Positions 49,148-58,894 of a stretch of DNA of 64,000 nucleotides are shown here, piece by piece (within the stretch, counting starts at the first letter, position 1; each line of letters starts with the position of its first letter). Source of the stretch: JAAEPI01 sp965212145. Its GTDB lineage: Bacteria; Bacteroidota; Bacteroidia; Cytophagales; Cyclobacteriaceae. Location: positions 682,001-746,000 of the forward strand of contig CBDBUY010000009.1 of NCBI GenBank assembly GCA_965212145.1, given 5' to 3'. Made by a program: the position numbers and the translations under genes. Below the pieces are notes generated by a model. That model was not told the origin of the DNA and ran no database searches. It saw nothing but the letters and a program-made list of their open reading frames with translations.

Positions 49148-49756
49148 TTAACGATTTCTTACTGAAATCTTGTCGATTTCTTGTTGGAGATCAATGTCCT
49201 CAATACAGTGGATCACTTCAAATCCCATTTTCTGGGCAGTCTGAATATTGGCCAAGTTATCGTCAATGAAAATGCATTCTGCAGCAACCAGACCATATCT
49301 ATCAAGCAATAGCTGAAAAATGGCGGGATCTGGCTTGATCAGCTTATCCACCCCGGACACCACGATTTTCTCTTCAAAAACTTCGAAAAACGGGAACAGG
49401 TCAAGCGCAGTTGGAAACGTCTCTGATGACCAATTCGTGAGCCCGTAGAGGTCAAATTTCCCTCTCAGGTTATAAAGTACCTCTACGTTTTCCTGGATGG
49501 CGCCATTGAGCATATTCACCCATTGGTCGTAGTACATTCGAATCAATTCTTCCTTTTCCGGAAATTCTTTGATTTTGATTTCGGTGGCCTCTTCCAGAGA
49601 TCTGCCTCGGTCTTGCTCTATATTCCATTCGCTGGTACAGATATTGGCAAGGAATTCTTCCATCTCGGCAGTATCATCAAACACTGACTTGTAGAAATAC
49701 CGAGGGTTCCAGTCGACCAGAACCCCACCAAAATCAAATACGATGTTTTTTATCAT
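49148..49756 (-). CDS. HAD-family phosphatase
   Basis: 202 residues. HAD motif I FDFGGVLVDWNPR has Gly in place of the second Asp (D-x-G), a form seen in many HAD-IA members of the YihX/epoxide-hydrolase-like group. Motif II LTNWS and motifs III/IV KPDPAIFQLLL and FIDDN are intact. The likely role is a sugar-phosphate or broad phosphatase. Its start overlaps the upstream kinase gene by 4 bases. Confidence 0.8.
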   Translation of the reverse strand: MIKNIVFDFGGVLVDWNPRYFYKSVFDDTAEMEEFLANICTSEWNIEQDRGRSLEEATEIKIKEFPEKEELIRMYYDQWVNMLNGAIQENVEVLYNLRGKFDLYGLTNWSSETFPTALDLFPFFEVFEEKIVVSGVDKLIKPDPAIFQLLLDRYGLVAAECIFIDDNLANIQTAQKMGFEVIHCIEDIDLQQEIDKISVRNR

Positions 49757-51525
49757 GCTTTTGGTAACTTAACGTAAAAAGTGGTGCCTTTGCCCTGCTC
49801 TGATTCAAATTCAATTTCGCCACCCATCAGTTCTGTATAGCTCTTGATAATGGATAATCCCAGACCTGTTGAAGGTTCACCGGCGGTGGGTTTTGCACTT
49901 AGGTGCTGATACTTTTTGAACACCTTTTCTTTATCTTCATCCGAGAATCCTGGCCCTTCATCAGACACTATGAAAATCATTTTTTTGTTTTCAGATTGAC
50001 AACTCAGTCGTACTATAGTTCCGGACAGAGAGAATTTCAATGCATTCGAAATCAAATTTTCTATGATTTTGGGTAGGTAAAATTTATCCGCCTTTACCAT
50101 CAAATCGGGTTCAGAAACTTCTTGGCTCAAGGAAATTCCCTTTTGATCAGCAGCCAATTGAAAAGTGTCAATGGCTTGCTCTAAAATTTCATTGGCGTTG
50201 AGTTGTTGAGTTTGAACATCCATTTTACCAGACTCAATACTCTCAACGTCCAAAATCTTTGTGATCATTTCTCTTAACTCATCCGAAGAACGCTCCACCG
50301 TCCATAGCATTTCAATCTGTTCTGAATTTAGATTCTCCCCCTCTTTCACCAAGGCTGTGAAGCCTAGAATCTTTCCTATTGGAGCACGCAGATCATGAGC
50401 CAGCACCTTTATGAGGTCATTCTTGTCTTTGTTGAGCTTAAAAAGCTCCCGGTTCCTTTGCTCAATTTCATTTTGCTTTTCAGCAAGTGCTTGATTCGTT
50501 TTAGTTTTTAATCTAGACCTATAGAAAAGAAGACCTACAAGAAGAATAAAAAATCCGATACCAAAATACAGGATATTCCGAATCCGTTGGGCCCCCTGAG
50601 CCTCTAAAGCGGCTTCAAGTTGTTCCTTGTATCTCAGTTCTACTTCCTCTGTCAGAATTGCAATTTCTTGAATGGGTCCTATTTCTGCAGCTTGGCTTAT
50701 GCGTTCGATCAAGTCATTCACGTTCTCACCCATATATCGCTCGATCAGCTCCGTTCGTTTCTTAAAATATCTATCACTTGAGAAGTATTCTTTTATTGGA
50801 GCTCCCCAATCAGAATCTTGTGGATAGACCATTGCGAGTCCCTCAAGCTTCAAAGGGTAAAAAACCTGTCTCTTAATATTTGGAGACCTAGGAAGGGCAC
50901 TTAGGAAATTAGGTAAATCGGCATATCCAAATCCGTTTTCAAGTTCCTCGATCCTTTCAATAATAGCTCCTCCGTTACCAACATATTCTATATCGAATCT
51001 CAGATTCAAGCTATCCTTTAATTTTAGGAGTCCCATCTCCAAGGTTGTATTTTCTATGGTGACTGCTACTTTATTATTCAAAGCATCTTTGAGCTGATCT
51101 GGCGATCGAGCAATTGGAATATTACCACTTGATGCCAGGACCGCTATATCAGGAAAGTAATTTGGCGAGAAACTCATCACTTCCTGTCGTTCTTTTGTGA
51201 CGGAAATGGAAGAAAAACCGAATGTTCCATTGCTGGAATTCGTAACGATATCCATGACCTCCGAGAAGCCATCCGTTCTTATCCATTGAAATTCAATAGA
51301 AAGGTTGTATTTGCTTTCGAGGTATTCAAGCATATCTAAACCTAATTCATGTTCAATTCCGTCCATTACGTCCTTGGACTTTTCAATTTCCATGTTATTA
51401 GGAAACCAATAAAAAACAACACTACCTGAGCCCTTTTCTAGGATTGCCTGCCATGCATCTCCAGAAACTTGAGCATCGACTATTGAGCCAATGAAAAGCA
51501 AAAAGCCAAAAATTGAATTTTTCAT
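49753..51525 (-). CDS. sensor histidine kinase with periplasmic solute-binding domain
   Basis: 590 residues. A signal peptide (about 1-18) precedes an SBP_bac_3-like domain (35-260; LEYLESKYNLSIEFQWIRTD, ALNNKVAVTIENTT), one transmembrane helix (about 318-338), a coiled coil and the kinase core: H box VLAHDLRAPIGKILGF (His near 378), N box NLISNALKFS, D box VSDEGPGFS, G2 TGLGLSI. The sensor would bind a small solute, perhaps an amino acid. No response regulator is adjacent; it pairs by overlap with a HAD phosphatase gene. Confidence 0.85.
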   Translation of the reverse strand: MKNSIFGFLLFIGSIVDAQVSGDAWQAILEKGSGSVVFYWFPNNMEIEKSKDVMDGIEHELGLDMLEYLESKYNLSIEFQWIRTDGFSEVMDIVTNSSNGTFGFSSISVTKERQEVMSFSPNYFPDIAVLASSGNIPIARSPDQLKDALNNKVAVTIENTTLEMGLLKLKDSLNLRFDIEYVGNGGAIIERIEELENGFGYADLPNFLSALPRSPNIKRQVFYPLKLEGLAMVYPQDSDWGAPIKEYFSSDRYFKKRTELIERYMGENVNDLIERISQAAEIGPIQEIAILTEEVELRYKEQLEAALEAQGAQRIRNILYFGIGFFILLVGLLFYRSRLKTKTNQALAEKQNEIEQRNRELFKLNKDKNDLIKVLAHDLRAPIGKILGFTALVKEGENLNSEQIEMLWTVERSSDELREMITKILDVESIESGKMDVQTQQLNANEILEQAIDTFQLAADQKGISLSQEVSEPDLMVKADKFYLPKIIENLISNALKFSLSGTIVRLSCQSENKKMIFIVSDEGPGFSDEDKEKVFKKYQHLSAKPTAGEPSTGLGLSIIKSYTELMGGEIEFESEQGKGTTFYVKLPKA

Positions 51526-51711
51526 AACTGGTTTGTCATGGCAAGATAATTAGGCCAAGACAGTTGTAATGAGGAAAAATTTATGACTCACCACAAAATT
51601 TGACCATTTGTGTAAACCAATCCAATATTGATTCAATGATTTCATAAATTCCAATTCGAATCCAACTTAAGGGTCCGAGTTAAATCGATTTACTAACCAA
51701 AACTCAAAGCT
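51526..51711. other. divergent promoter region
   Basis: 186 bases between the kinase and tldD genes. It is AT-rich with no ORF or clear hairpin, and presumably holds both promoters. Confidence 0.4.
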
Positions 51712-53358
51712 TTGAAAAGGAGAGATTTTATACAGATCGCCGGAATGGGTGCAGGGGCTGCAATGATGCCATTACCCATTTTTGGTAATGATGTCCCAGT
51801 GGAGGCCTTGCTCGACCCAGGGATGGAAACGGCTAAAAAGAAAGTGCTGGCAGATGTCGCCCTAAACACTGCAAAAGCCAATGGCGCAACTTATGCGGAT
51901 GCTCGAATTGGAAGATACCTTAATCAATTCGTTTTCACCAGAGAAGATAAGGTTCAAAACGTAGTTAATACCGAGTCTTTTGGATGCGGCATTCGAGTCA
52001 TTGCCAATGGCACCTGGGGATTCTCATCTACTATAGACGTAACACCTGAGGGGATTAAAAAGGCTACAGAAATTGCCGTCAAGATTGCAAAGGCAAATAG
52101 CAAAATTCAAAAGGAGCCTGTGAAACTAGCACCAGTTGATTCGCATGGTGAAGTTTCTTGGAAAACACCAATTGTGAGAAATGCCATGGAGGTGCCAATT
52201 ACTGAAAAGGCTGATTTGCTACTAAGTGCAAACGCAGCAGCCATGGAAAATGGGGCTAACTACGTAAACTCAGCTCTTTTCCAGGTAAATGAGCAAAAAT
52301 ATTTTGCGTCAACTGAAGGTTCTTACATCGATCAGGATGTTCATCGAATTTGGCCTTTCATGCAAGTCACGGCAATTGATCCCAAGGTTGGTAAATTCAA
52401 GTCTCGACAGGGCTTGAGTGCTCCCATGGGAATGGGCTATGAGTACATGGATCCTGATCCGAAAGAAACATTTGAAACACCTGCGGGAGTAAAACTATTC
52501 AGAAACAGATATGACTTGGTAGCGGATGCTACCGATGCAGCAAAGCAGGCTAAAGAGATGCTTTCAGAAAACACCAAGTCTGTGGAGCCGGGTAAATACG
52601 ATCTGATACTTGAGCCAAATCACTTGGGCTTGACGATCCACGAGTCAGTGGGACACCCACTGGAACTTGACCGTGTGCTAGGGTATGAAGCCAATTATGC
52701 AGGAACCTCTTTTGCTACTTTGGATAAGTGGAAGACTAAAGATTTTGAGTATGGAAGTAAGCTGGTGAACCTTGTAGCGGACAAAACACAGGTGGGTTCA
52801 CTCGGAGCAGTCGGATACGACGATGAAGGAGTCAAGTGTAAGGAATGGGATTTGGTGAAAGAAGGAATCCTGGTGAATTATCAAGCTATTCGGGATCAGG
52901 TTCATATGATCGATCAGAACGAATCCCATGGCTGCTGCTACTCTCAATCTTGGAACGATGTTCAATTCCAAAGGATGCCAAATGTTTCTCTTAAACCTGG
53001 GACGGAAAAATTGAATGTAGAAGACATGATTAAGGATGTAGAGAAAGGAATCTACATCGCTGGTCGGGGTTCATATTCCATTGACCAACAGCGATACAAC
53101 TTCCAATTTGGGGGAACGGTCTTTTACGAGATCAAGAACGGTGAAATAACCGGAATGCTTAATGATGTGGCCTATCAGTCCAACACTCAAGAGTTTTGGA
53201 ATTCATGTGCGGCCATTTGTGATGAATCTGACTACAGAATGTTCGGTTCGTTTTTCGATGGAAAGGGTCAACCTTCCCAGATAAGTGCAGTATCCCATGG
53301 ATCGTCCACTACCAGGTTTAATGGAGTGAATGTTATCAATACTGGACGAAATATTTAA
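51712..53358 (+). CDS. tldD: TldD family metalloprotease, exported form
   Basis: 548 residues from TTG 51712. It starts KRRDFIQIAGMGAGAAMMP, a twin-arginine-like leader, so this version may be exported rather than cytoplasmic like E. coli TldD. The zinc site is HESVGHPLELDRVLG (HExxxH, near 309-314), and the C-terminal SHGSSTTRFNG is typical. It forms a heterodimeric protease with TldE, encoded 20 bases downstream. Known TldD/E work on unfolded peptides, microcin and CcdA. Confidence 0.88.
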   Translation: MKRRDFIQIAGMGAGAAMMPLPIFGNDVPVEALLDPGMETAKKKVLADVALNTAKANGATYADARIGRYLNQFVFTREDKVQNVVNTESFGCGIRVIANGTWGFSSTIDVTPEGIKKATEIAVKIAKANSKIQKEPVKLAPVDSHGEVSWKTPIVRNAMEVPITEKADLLLSANAAAMENGANYVNSALFQVNEQKYFASTEGSYIDQDVHRIWPFMQVTAIDPKVGKFKSRQGLSAPMGMGYEYMDPDPKETFETPAGVKLFRNRYDLVADATDAAKQAKEMLSENTKSVEPGKYDLILEPNHLGLTIHESVGHPLELDRVLGYEANYAGTSFATLDKWKTKDFEYGSKLVNLVADKTQVGSLGAVGYDDEGVKCKEWDLVKEGILVNYQAIRDQVHMIDQNESHGCCYSQSWNDVQFQRMPNVSLKPGTEKLNVEDMIKDVEKGIYIAGRGSYSIDQQRYNFQFGGTVFYEIKNGEITGMLNDVAYQSNTQEFWNSCAAICDESDYRMFGSFFDGKGQPSQISAVSHGSSTTRFNGVNVINTGRNI

Positions 53359-53378
53359 TCATTTAAGCAAAGAATAAA

Positions 53379-54695
53379 ATGGCAATATTTAGCAAAGAAG
53401 AAGCAAAGCAGATCCTGGACAAAGTGCTGTCCTATTCCACTGCTGAAACCTGTGAAGCCAACTTAAATGGTGATAATTCAGGGAATATTAGATATGCACG
53501 AAACACGGTATCTACCGCCGGTTTTCAGAACAACCAAAACCTGGCCGTTCAGTCTAGTTTCGGAAAGAAAGTAGGGGTAGCCACTTGCGACGAATTCACA
53601 GATGAAGCGATCAAAAGATGCGTGAAAACCTCAGAAGAGCTAGCAAAGCTGGCTCCAGAAAACCCCGAGTTCATGGCTCCATTGGGACCGCAAGAATACA
53701 AGGAGTCTCAAGCATATTTTGATTCAACAGCGAAGATCACCCCTGATTACAGAGCTCAGGTAGCTGCCAGCAGTATTGAGCCGGCGCGAGACAAAGATGT
53801 CACCGCTGCAGGTTTTCTTAATGATTCTGCTCAGGTTGCAGCTATGGCAAATAGCAAAGGTCTTTTTGCTTACAATAAATCAACTAGCCTCGACTTTACT
53901 GTGACCATGCGATCCAATGATGGTACAGGTTCTGGATGGGTGACGAGGGATTTCAACGATGTTGACAGATTTGATGCTGCGGAAGCTTCACAGATTGCAA
54001 TTGATAAAGCATTGCAATCACGAGAAGCCAAGGCAATAGAGCCTGGCAAATACACCGTGATTCTTGAGCCGGCCGCATCAGTTCAGCTACTTGGCAATAT
54101 GCTCGGTTCTTTCAATGCCAGAACTGCAGATGAGGGACGTAGTTTCATGTCGAAAGAAGGTGGAGGAACGAAGCTTGGTGAGAAAATCGTAGATGAGCGA
54201 ATCAACTTGTATACCGATCCGTGGAATCCATTGGTGCCAAGCGCACCTTGGAGCCAGGATGGCCAGCCAAGAAAAAAGATGCACCTCTTGAAAAACGGCG
54301 TGGTGAGTAATCTTTTTTACTCACGCTACTGGGCTGAGCAGAAAGGTGTTGATCCTGTCCCGTTTCCTTCCAATGGAATCATGGAGGGTGGAGATGCATC
54401 GCTTGAGGACTTGATTAAGGACACCAAAAAAGGAGTGTTAGTCACTCGTCTTTGGTATATCCGAACCGTAGATCCTCAAACCTTACTGTATACCGGACTG
54501 ACCAGAGATGGTACGTTCTTCATTGAGAATGGAAAAATCAAGCATCCAATCAAGAACTTCCGATTCAATGAGTCACCGATTATTATGCTTAATAATTTGG
54601 AAACGCTGGGCCAGCAAGTTCGAATAGACGGAAACCTCGTGCCGTATATGAAGGTTCGTGACTTTACATTTACGAGCTTATCGGATGCAGTTTAG
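53379..54695 (+). CDS. tldE: TldE/PmbA family protein
   Basis: 438 residues without a signal peptide. The domain order matches PmbA_TldD: an N-terminal half with NGDNSGNIRYARN, a middle VILEPAASVQLLGNMLGSFN (where TldD has its HExxxH, absent here as expected), and a C-terminal FRFNESPIIMLNNLETLGQQ. It is the non-catalytic partner of TldD. The different localisation signals of the two proteins are odd, since they should form one complex. Confidence 0.88.
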   Translation: MAIFSKEEAKQILDKVLSYSTAETCEANLNGDNSGNIRYARNTVSTAGFQNNQNLAVQSSFGKKVGVATCDEFTDEAIKRCVKTSEELAKLAPENPEFMAPLGPQEYKESQAYFDSTAKITPDYRAQVAASSIEPARDKDVTAAGFLNDSAQVAAMANSKGLFAYNKSTSLDFTVTMRSNDGTGSGWVTRDFNDVDRFDAAEASQIAIDKALQSREAKAIEPGKYTVILEPAASVQLLGNMLGSFNARTADEGRSFMSKEGGGTKLGEKIVDERINLYTDPWNPLVPSAPWSQDGQPRKKMHLLKNGVVSNLFYSRYWAEQKGVDPVPFPSNGIMEGGDASLEDLIKDTKKGVLVTRLWYIRTVDPQTLLYTGLTRDGTFFIENGKIKHPIKNFRFNESPIIMLNNLETLGQQVRIDGNLVPYMKVRDFTFTSLSDAV

Positions 54696-54720
54696 AAACT
54701 AGTAATTCGTTCTACGAATG

Positions 54721-54750
54721 AGGGATTGCCTGATTGGCGATCCCTTTTTT
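54721..54750 (+). terminator. intrinsic terminator after tldE
   Basis: AGGGATTGCC-TGAT-TGGCGATCCCT followed by six T. The stem has 10 positions with one mismatch. It ends the tldD-tldE transcript and touches the convergent antiporter-channel gene stop. Confidence 0.85.
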
Positions 54751-57085
54751 ATTGATCCTGTTCTTCGTCCAAAGATTCCCCACATACCCTGCAGTAGTTT
54801 GACTCAGGCAGGTGTTGCGATTGCTTGCACCTGGGGCAGATCACCTTGCCTTTTTGCTTATTGACCTCTGTGGCAACCCCGATCGCAGCGAGTCCGGTAG
54901 GAACTGCAATGACACCATACCCAAGTATCATGATGGTCATCGCAATGAACTGACCTATGGGAGTGGAAGGTGAGATGTCTCCATATCCCACAGTGGTCAT
55001 GGTCACAACTGCCCAGTAAACACCTCTAGGGATACTCGTGAACCCATTCTCTGGCCCTTCAATGACGAACATGACAGATCCCATAATTGTACACACGATC
55101 AGTACGAAAAACAGGAATACGAAAATCTTATTAGCACTGCGCTTGAGTCCCGCTGATAACACTTTTGCTTCTCCCAAGAACCTCATGAGCTTGAGCACCC
55201 GGAAGATTCTCATCAGTCTGAGAAGTCTTATGACTCCAAGTGAAGACACGTTCGCAAAAATTATTTCAAGAAAAAGGGGCAGGATGGCCAGTAAATCAAT
55301 CACCCCGAACGTGCTAAAAGCATACCTTTTTGCATCTTTTGATGTCCACAGACGAAGGAGATATTCGATGGTGAAAATGATGGTGATGATTACCTCAAGC
55401 GTGAGAAGAATGTTGACCAGGACGGTTGAAATGCCACCCACACTCTGGATCATTACTACGGCCACAGAAATGGCAATGAGCGTAAAAATGAAAATGTCAA
55501 AGAGAATACCTTCAAGGGTTTTCGTTTCGAAAATCACCCGATAGACGTAGCGTTTAAGAGCCTTGTAATCGTTGTTGTCTTTTAGACTTACCCCTTCCGG
55601 GTTTCGTATGATTCGGATGACCGTGGATAGCCGTTTCCTGAACGTTTTTGATTCTTTCGTGAAAATGGGCTTTACACCTAATTTTCTGGCGGATTCTTTC
55701 AGGAACAAAAGAGTCTTGGCCTTAAACCGAATCACTCTTTTATTATGAATAACCGGGAGGTAGATATTGTTGTGATACCAAATGCTGAGTCGTACCATGA
55801 CTCTGCTTGTCCAGCTTTCACCTTCGTCAAGATCCTCAGCTCTCAATGGTTGTATTTCTTCAATTTCAATTTTGTGTCCCGCGATGGAATTGGCGATGAG
55901 ACCAAATGTCATAAACAGGCCGGTGGACAGAATGATGAAAAGCAAGATGCCCGGATCGAAAAGTTCAGACTGAAAGGACACCGGGATGGCATAAAATAGT
56001 AGCACAGTGATTAACCCTCTCGGCGCAATCCACAACTGTGGTGTGATGTCTTTACCAAGGAAAACTTTGAGCACTAGGAATCTAAGGATGAAGATGGAAG
56101 CCACCAAAGCCAGACTGATTTTCAAGACTTCCAGATTGTAAAGGCTTGAAATAAGTATGCTGGCTCCAAAAATGACAAAGAAGAATGTTCGAACAATAAA
56201 GGCAGTTTCAGCCGTCAAAGAGTGAAGTCCATGCTCCATTTCCTTGAATTTCTCCTTGTCAATAAAACGATTGAGAGGTCCGGCAAAGAACAAACCTGAG
56301 TTACTTACAGTCAGCCCAAAAATCAGGATGATAATAAGCGGGGAGAGGTGGAACATTTTCGCAACTGCATAGAGCAGCATCAGGACGGAGATCAACACGA
56401 AAAGCTTAGCATTCTCACTGATTTTTTGAAAAATGATCAAAAGCAGGTAGCTAATGACAACCGCGATGACCAAGGTGATGAGAAGGTTCAGGGCGAAAGC
56501 GCTGTATGGATTAGAAGTCGGTAGATTTTGCTCGGCGGCCAATCCATTTTCGAAATATTGGATTAGAAAATAAAACACCATAATTCCGATGATGTCCGAA
56601 AACGTGCTTTCGTAAATGTGAAACTCACGAACATCATCCTCCAGATTAGACACGCTGGGAATGATGATGGCACTTGATAAAATAGACAGAGGTGTTGAAT
56701 AGAGCATGGCTTCCGGCCAGGACAATCCGGGAAGCATGTAAAAAAGAATGTATGCACCAGCAGTCAGGGACAGCCCGAGCCCAATGCCCGCCACCAAAAA
56801 GGACTTGAAGATTATTCCAACTTTGTTGCGTTTGAGCTTTAAATCAAGCGCGGCTTCCAGCACGATCATGATAAGTCCGAGTATTCCAAGGATTTCCAGA
56901 ATTTGAAAAAAGTCTGGAACGTCCACTCCCAAGTACTTAAATAAGTACTGGAGTCCAACACCTAGGCCTATGAGAAGAAGCACGGATGGGATGTTCGTTT
57001 TCTTGGCAATGGCCACAAAAAAGAAAGAAATCAGAACGATGGTGGCTGCTGCGATAATCAGCGTGTATGCACTAAAACTCTCCAT
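54749..57085 (-). CDS. Na+/H+ antiporter fused to a voltage-gated K+ channel and zinc ribbon
   Basis: 778 residues in three parts. Residues 1-410 have 12 or so transmembrane helices with CPA-type antiporter features (LEAALDLKLKR, YSTPLSILSSAIIIPS, ESTFSDIIGIM). Residues 520-735 form a six-helix channel: an S4-like IRLLRLMRIFRVLKLMRFL with spaced Arg/Lys, then the K+ filter TMTTVGYGDISPSTP near 700. Residues 742-770 hold two CxxC pairs (CPRCKQ, CRVCGE). The fusion suggests voltage-linked ion exchange or K+ efflux. It is intact and continuous, with no sign of two genes. Confidence 0.85.
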   Translation of the reverse strand: MESFSAYTLIIAAATIVLISFFFVAIAKKTNIPSVLLLIGLGVGLQYLFKYLGVDVPDFFQILEILGILGLIMIVLEAALDLKLKRNKVGIIFKSFLVAGIGLGLSLTAGAYILFYMLPGLSWPEAMLYSTPLSILSSAIIIPSVSNLEDDVREFHIYESTFSDIIGIMVFYFLIQYFENGLAAEQNLPTSNPYSAFALNLLITLVIAVVISYLLLIIFQKISENAKLFVLISVLMLLYAVAKMFHLSPLIIILIFGLTVSNSGLFFAGPLNRFIDKEKFKEMEHGLHSLTAETAFIVRTFFFVIFGASILISSLYNLEVLKISLALVASIFILRFLVLKVFLGKDITPQLWIAPRGLITVLLFYAIPVSFQSELFDPGILLFIILSTGLFMTFGLIANSIAGHKIEIEEIQPLRAEDLDEGESWTSRVMVRLSIWYHNNIYLPVIHNKRVIRFKAKTLLFLKESARKLGVKPIFTKESKTFRKRLSTVIRIIRNPEGVSLKDNNDYKALKRYVYRVIFETKTLEGILFDIFIFTLIAISVAVVMIQSVGGISTVLVNILLTLEVIITIIFTIEYLLRLWTSKDAKRYAFSTFGVIDLLAILPLFLEIIFANVSSLGVIRLLRLMRIFRVLKLMRFLGEAKVLSAGLKRSANKIFVFLFFVLIVCTIMGSVMFVIEGPENGFTSIPRGVYWAVVTMTTVGYGDISPSTPIGQFIAMTIMILGYGVIAVPTGLAAIGVATEVNKQKGKVICPRCKQSQHLPESNYCRVCGESLDEEQDQ

Positions 57086-57263
57086 TTCTGGTCAGTTTGG
57101 TTTGAATTCTGTGATGAAGATAATGCAACTCAATTCGAATTTGTCCCATTCTTATCTTGGCAGTATTCTTTTGGCCTGATTTTTCTTTTTTCCTTTTAAA
57201 GCTTTTCTAAAGCGGTCATCAAAAATCCTTTCACAGTTTACTGAATAGTTAGTAGCGTTGAGT

Positions 57264-57893
57264 ATGCGTTTGAATTTGGGAGAACCCTTTTTTTTTACCC
57301 GTTTGCAGTACGAGTCTGGTGACTGGGATGTAGATCAGCGCATGCCATCGAACATCCTGCATTCCTTGGTTCAGTACACGACTATTCCTGTGGACACGGT
57401 AGAGCGAATCGTACCACTGGCCAGTTCCGATATTTTCGAGAGTCCCTTTTGCTATTTATCTGGACATAAACTGGTCCAGTTCACGAAAGATGAAAGCAAG
57501 AATTTCAAAACTTATGTTGAAAATGGCGGATTCGTTTTTGTGGATGATTGCAACCACGACATTGAGGGTCTTTTCGCAAAATCATTCGAAAACCAAATGG
57601 CCGAGTTGTTCGGAGCATCCGAGCTCAAAAAAATTCCGGATACCCATGACATCTATAGAAGTTTCTTTGAGTTTGACGGGCCTCCTGCTACCTCACAGGA
57701 ATTAAATGGTTGGGGGGATGACCTGGTACATGAATACCTTAAGGCCATTGAGGTAAACGGAAGAATAGGCGTGTTATACAGCAATAAGGACTATGGTTGC
57801 GAGTGGGATTACGATTTTAGGAATAAGCGCTGGTATAAAATAGATAACACACGTTTTGGAGTAAATATTATCACTTATGCTCTCACGAGCTGA
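57264..57893 (+). CDS. DUF4159 domain protein
   Basis: 209 residues from ATG 57264 (an in-frame TTG lies at 57258). It starts RLNLGEPFFFTRLQYESGDW, then SPFCYLSGHKLVQFTKDE, ENGGFVFVDDCNHD and LYSNKDYGCEWDYD, the core of DUF4159. That domain is a glutamine-amidotransferase-like fold that lacks the catalytic Cys here and is usually linked to MoxR/DUF58 operons. No signal peptide is visible, so this member may be cytoplasmic. It is first gene of the operon running to the window end. Confidence 0.82.
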   Translation: MRLNLGEPFFFTRLQYESGDWDVDQRMPSNILHSLVQYTTIPVDTVERIVPLASSDIFESPFCYLSGHKLVQFTKDESKNFKTYVENGGFVFVDDCNHDIEGLFAKSFENQMAELFGASELKKIPDTHDIYRSFFEFDGPPATSQELNGWGDDLVHEYLKAIEVNGRIGVLYSNKDYGCEWDYDFRNKRWYKIDNTRFGVNIITYALTS

Positions 57894-57905
57894 TTAGAAT
57901 AATCT

Positions 57906-58892
57906 ATGAAAGAAGATTTAGAAGTGCTTGAAAAGGAAGTGACCGAGCTGGTTCAAAAGCTGGGCTTGATGAAAAAGGAGATTCATAAGGTCGTGGTTGG
58001 CCAGGAGGAGGTTATGGATCAGCTAATTATCGGCATGCTGGCCGGAGGGCATATATTGATTGAGGGATTGCCAGGACTAGCCAAAACACTCATGATTAAA
58101 TCCCTGGCCAAAGCGGTTAATCTTGATTTTAATAGAATTCAGTTCACACCTGACCTGATGCCAACGGACATTTTAGGTACGGAGGTGATCGAACAGGATT
58201 CAAGTGGGCACAAGACGTTTAAGTATAACAAGGGGCCTGTCTTTACCAATATTTTGCTGGCCGACGAAATCAATCGTACTCCCCCAAAAACTCAAGCAGC
58301 ACTTCTGGAAGTCATGCAAGAGTACAAGGTGACATATGCGGGACAAGATCATCGATTGGATCAGCCGTTTTTCCTGCTTGCCACTCAGAATCCCATCGAA
58401 CAATCAGGTACTTTTCCTCTCCCCGAAGCTCAGGTAGACAGGTTTCTCCTGTATGTCCTGATTGGATATCCTGACGCCAAAGAAGAAGAAGAAATTCTAA
58501 GAATGACAACCGGAAAGGTTGGAGAAAAAATGGAAGCCGTGCTTACTGGTGAGGAGATCATCCGATTGCAAGAATTGACTCGGGAGGTTTTCATTTCTGA
58601 TGATTTGATCACGAAGATTTCAGATTTTGTACGCTCCACCCGCCCCGACATGAGTGATAGACCAAATGTTAAAGAGTATGTGGATTTCGGGGCAGGGCCA
58701 AGGGCCGGACAGGCCGTAATCATGGCTGCCAAAGGTCATGCGCTATTGAGAGGTAGATTCTCGGTGACGCCAGAAGACATCAAAGCAGTCATATTACCAT
58801 CACTGCGACACAGGATACTGCTAAACTTCAAGGCAGAGTCTGAGAAACTCACCACCGATGCGCTGATTTCTCATCTGATGGAAGAATTCTAG
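57906..58892 (+). CDS. MoxR-family AAA+ ATPase
   Basis: 328 residues. Walker A GLPGLAKT (about 55-62), Walker B LLADEINRTPPKTQAALLE, sensor 1 LATQNPIEQSGTFPLPEAQVDRF and arginine fingers complete a MoxR ATPase. MoxR proteins act as chaperones with von Willebrand factor proteins from the same operon, here DUF58 and BatA-like. It starts 12 bases after the DUF4159 gene. Confidence 0.92.
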   Translation: MKEDLEVLEKEVTELVQKLGLMKKEIHKVVVGQEEVMDQLIIGMLAGGHILIEGLPGLAKTLMIKSLAKAVNLDFNRIQFTPDLMPTDILGTEVIEQDSSGHKTFKYNKGPVFTNILLADEINRTPPKTQAALLEVMQEYKVTYAGQDHRLDQPFFLLATQNPIEQSGTFPLPEAQVDRFLLYVLIGYPDAKEEEEILRMTTGKVGEKMEAVLTGEEIIRLQELTREVFISDDLITKISDFVRSTRPDMSDRPNVKEYVDFGAGPRAGQAVIMAAKGHALLRGRFSVTPEDIKAVILPSLRHRILLNFKAESEKLTTDALISHLMEEF

Positions 58893-58894
58893 CC

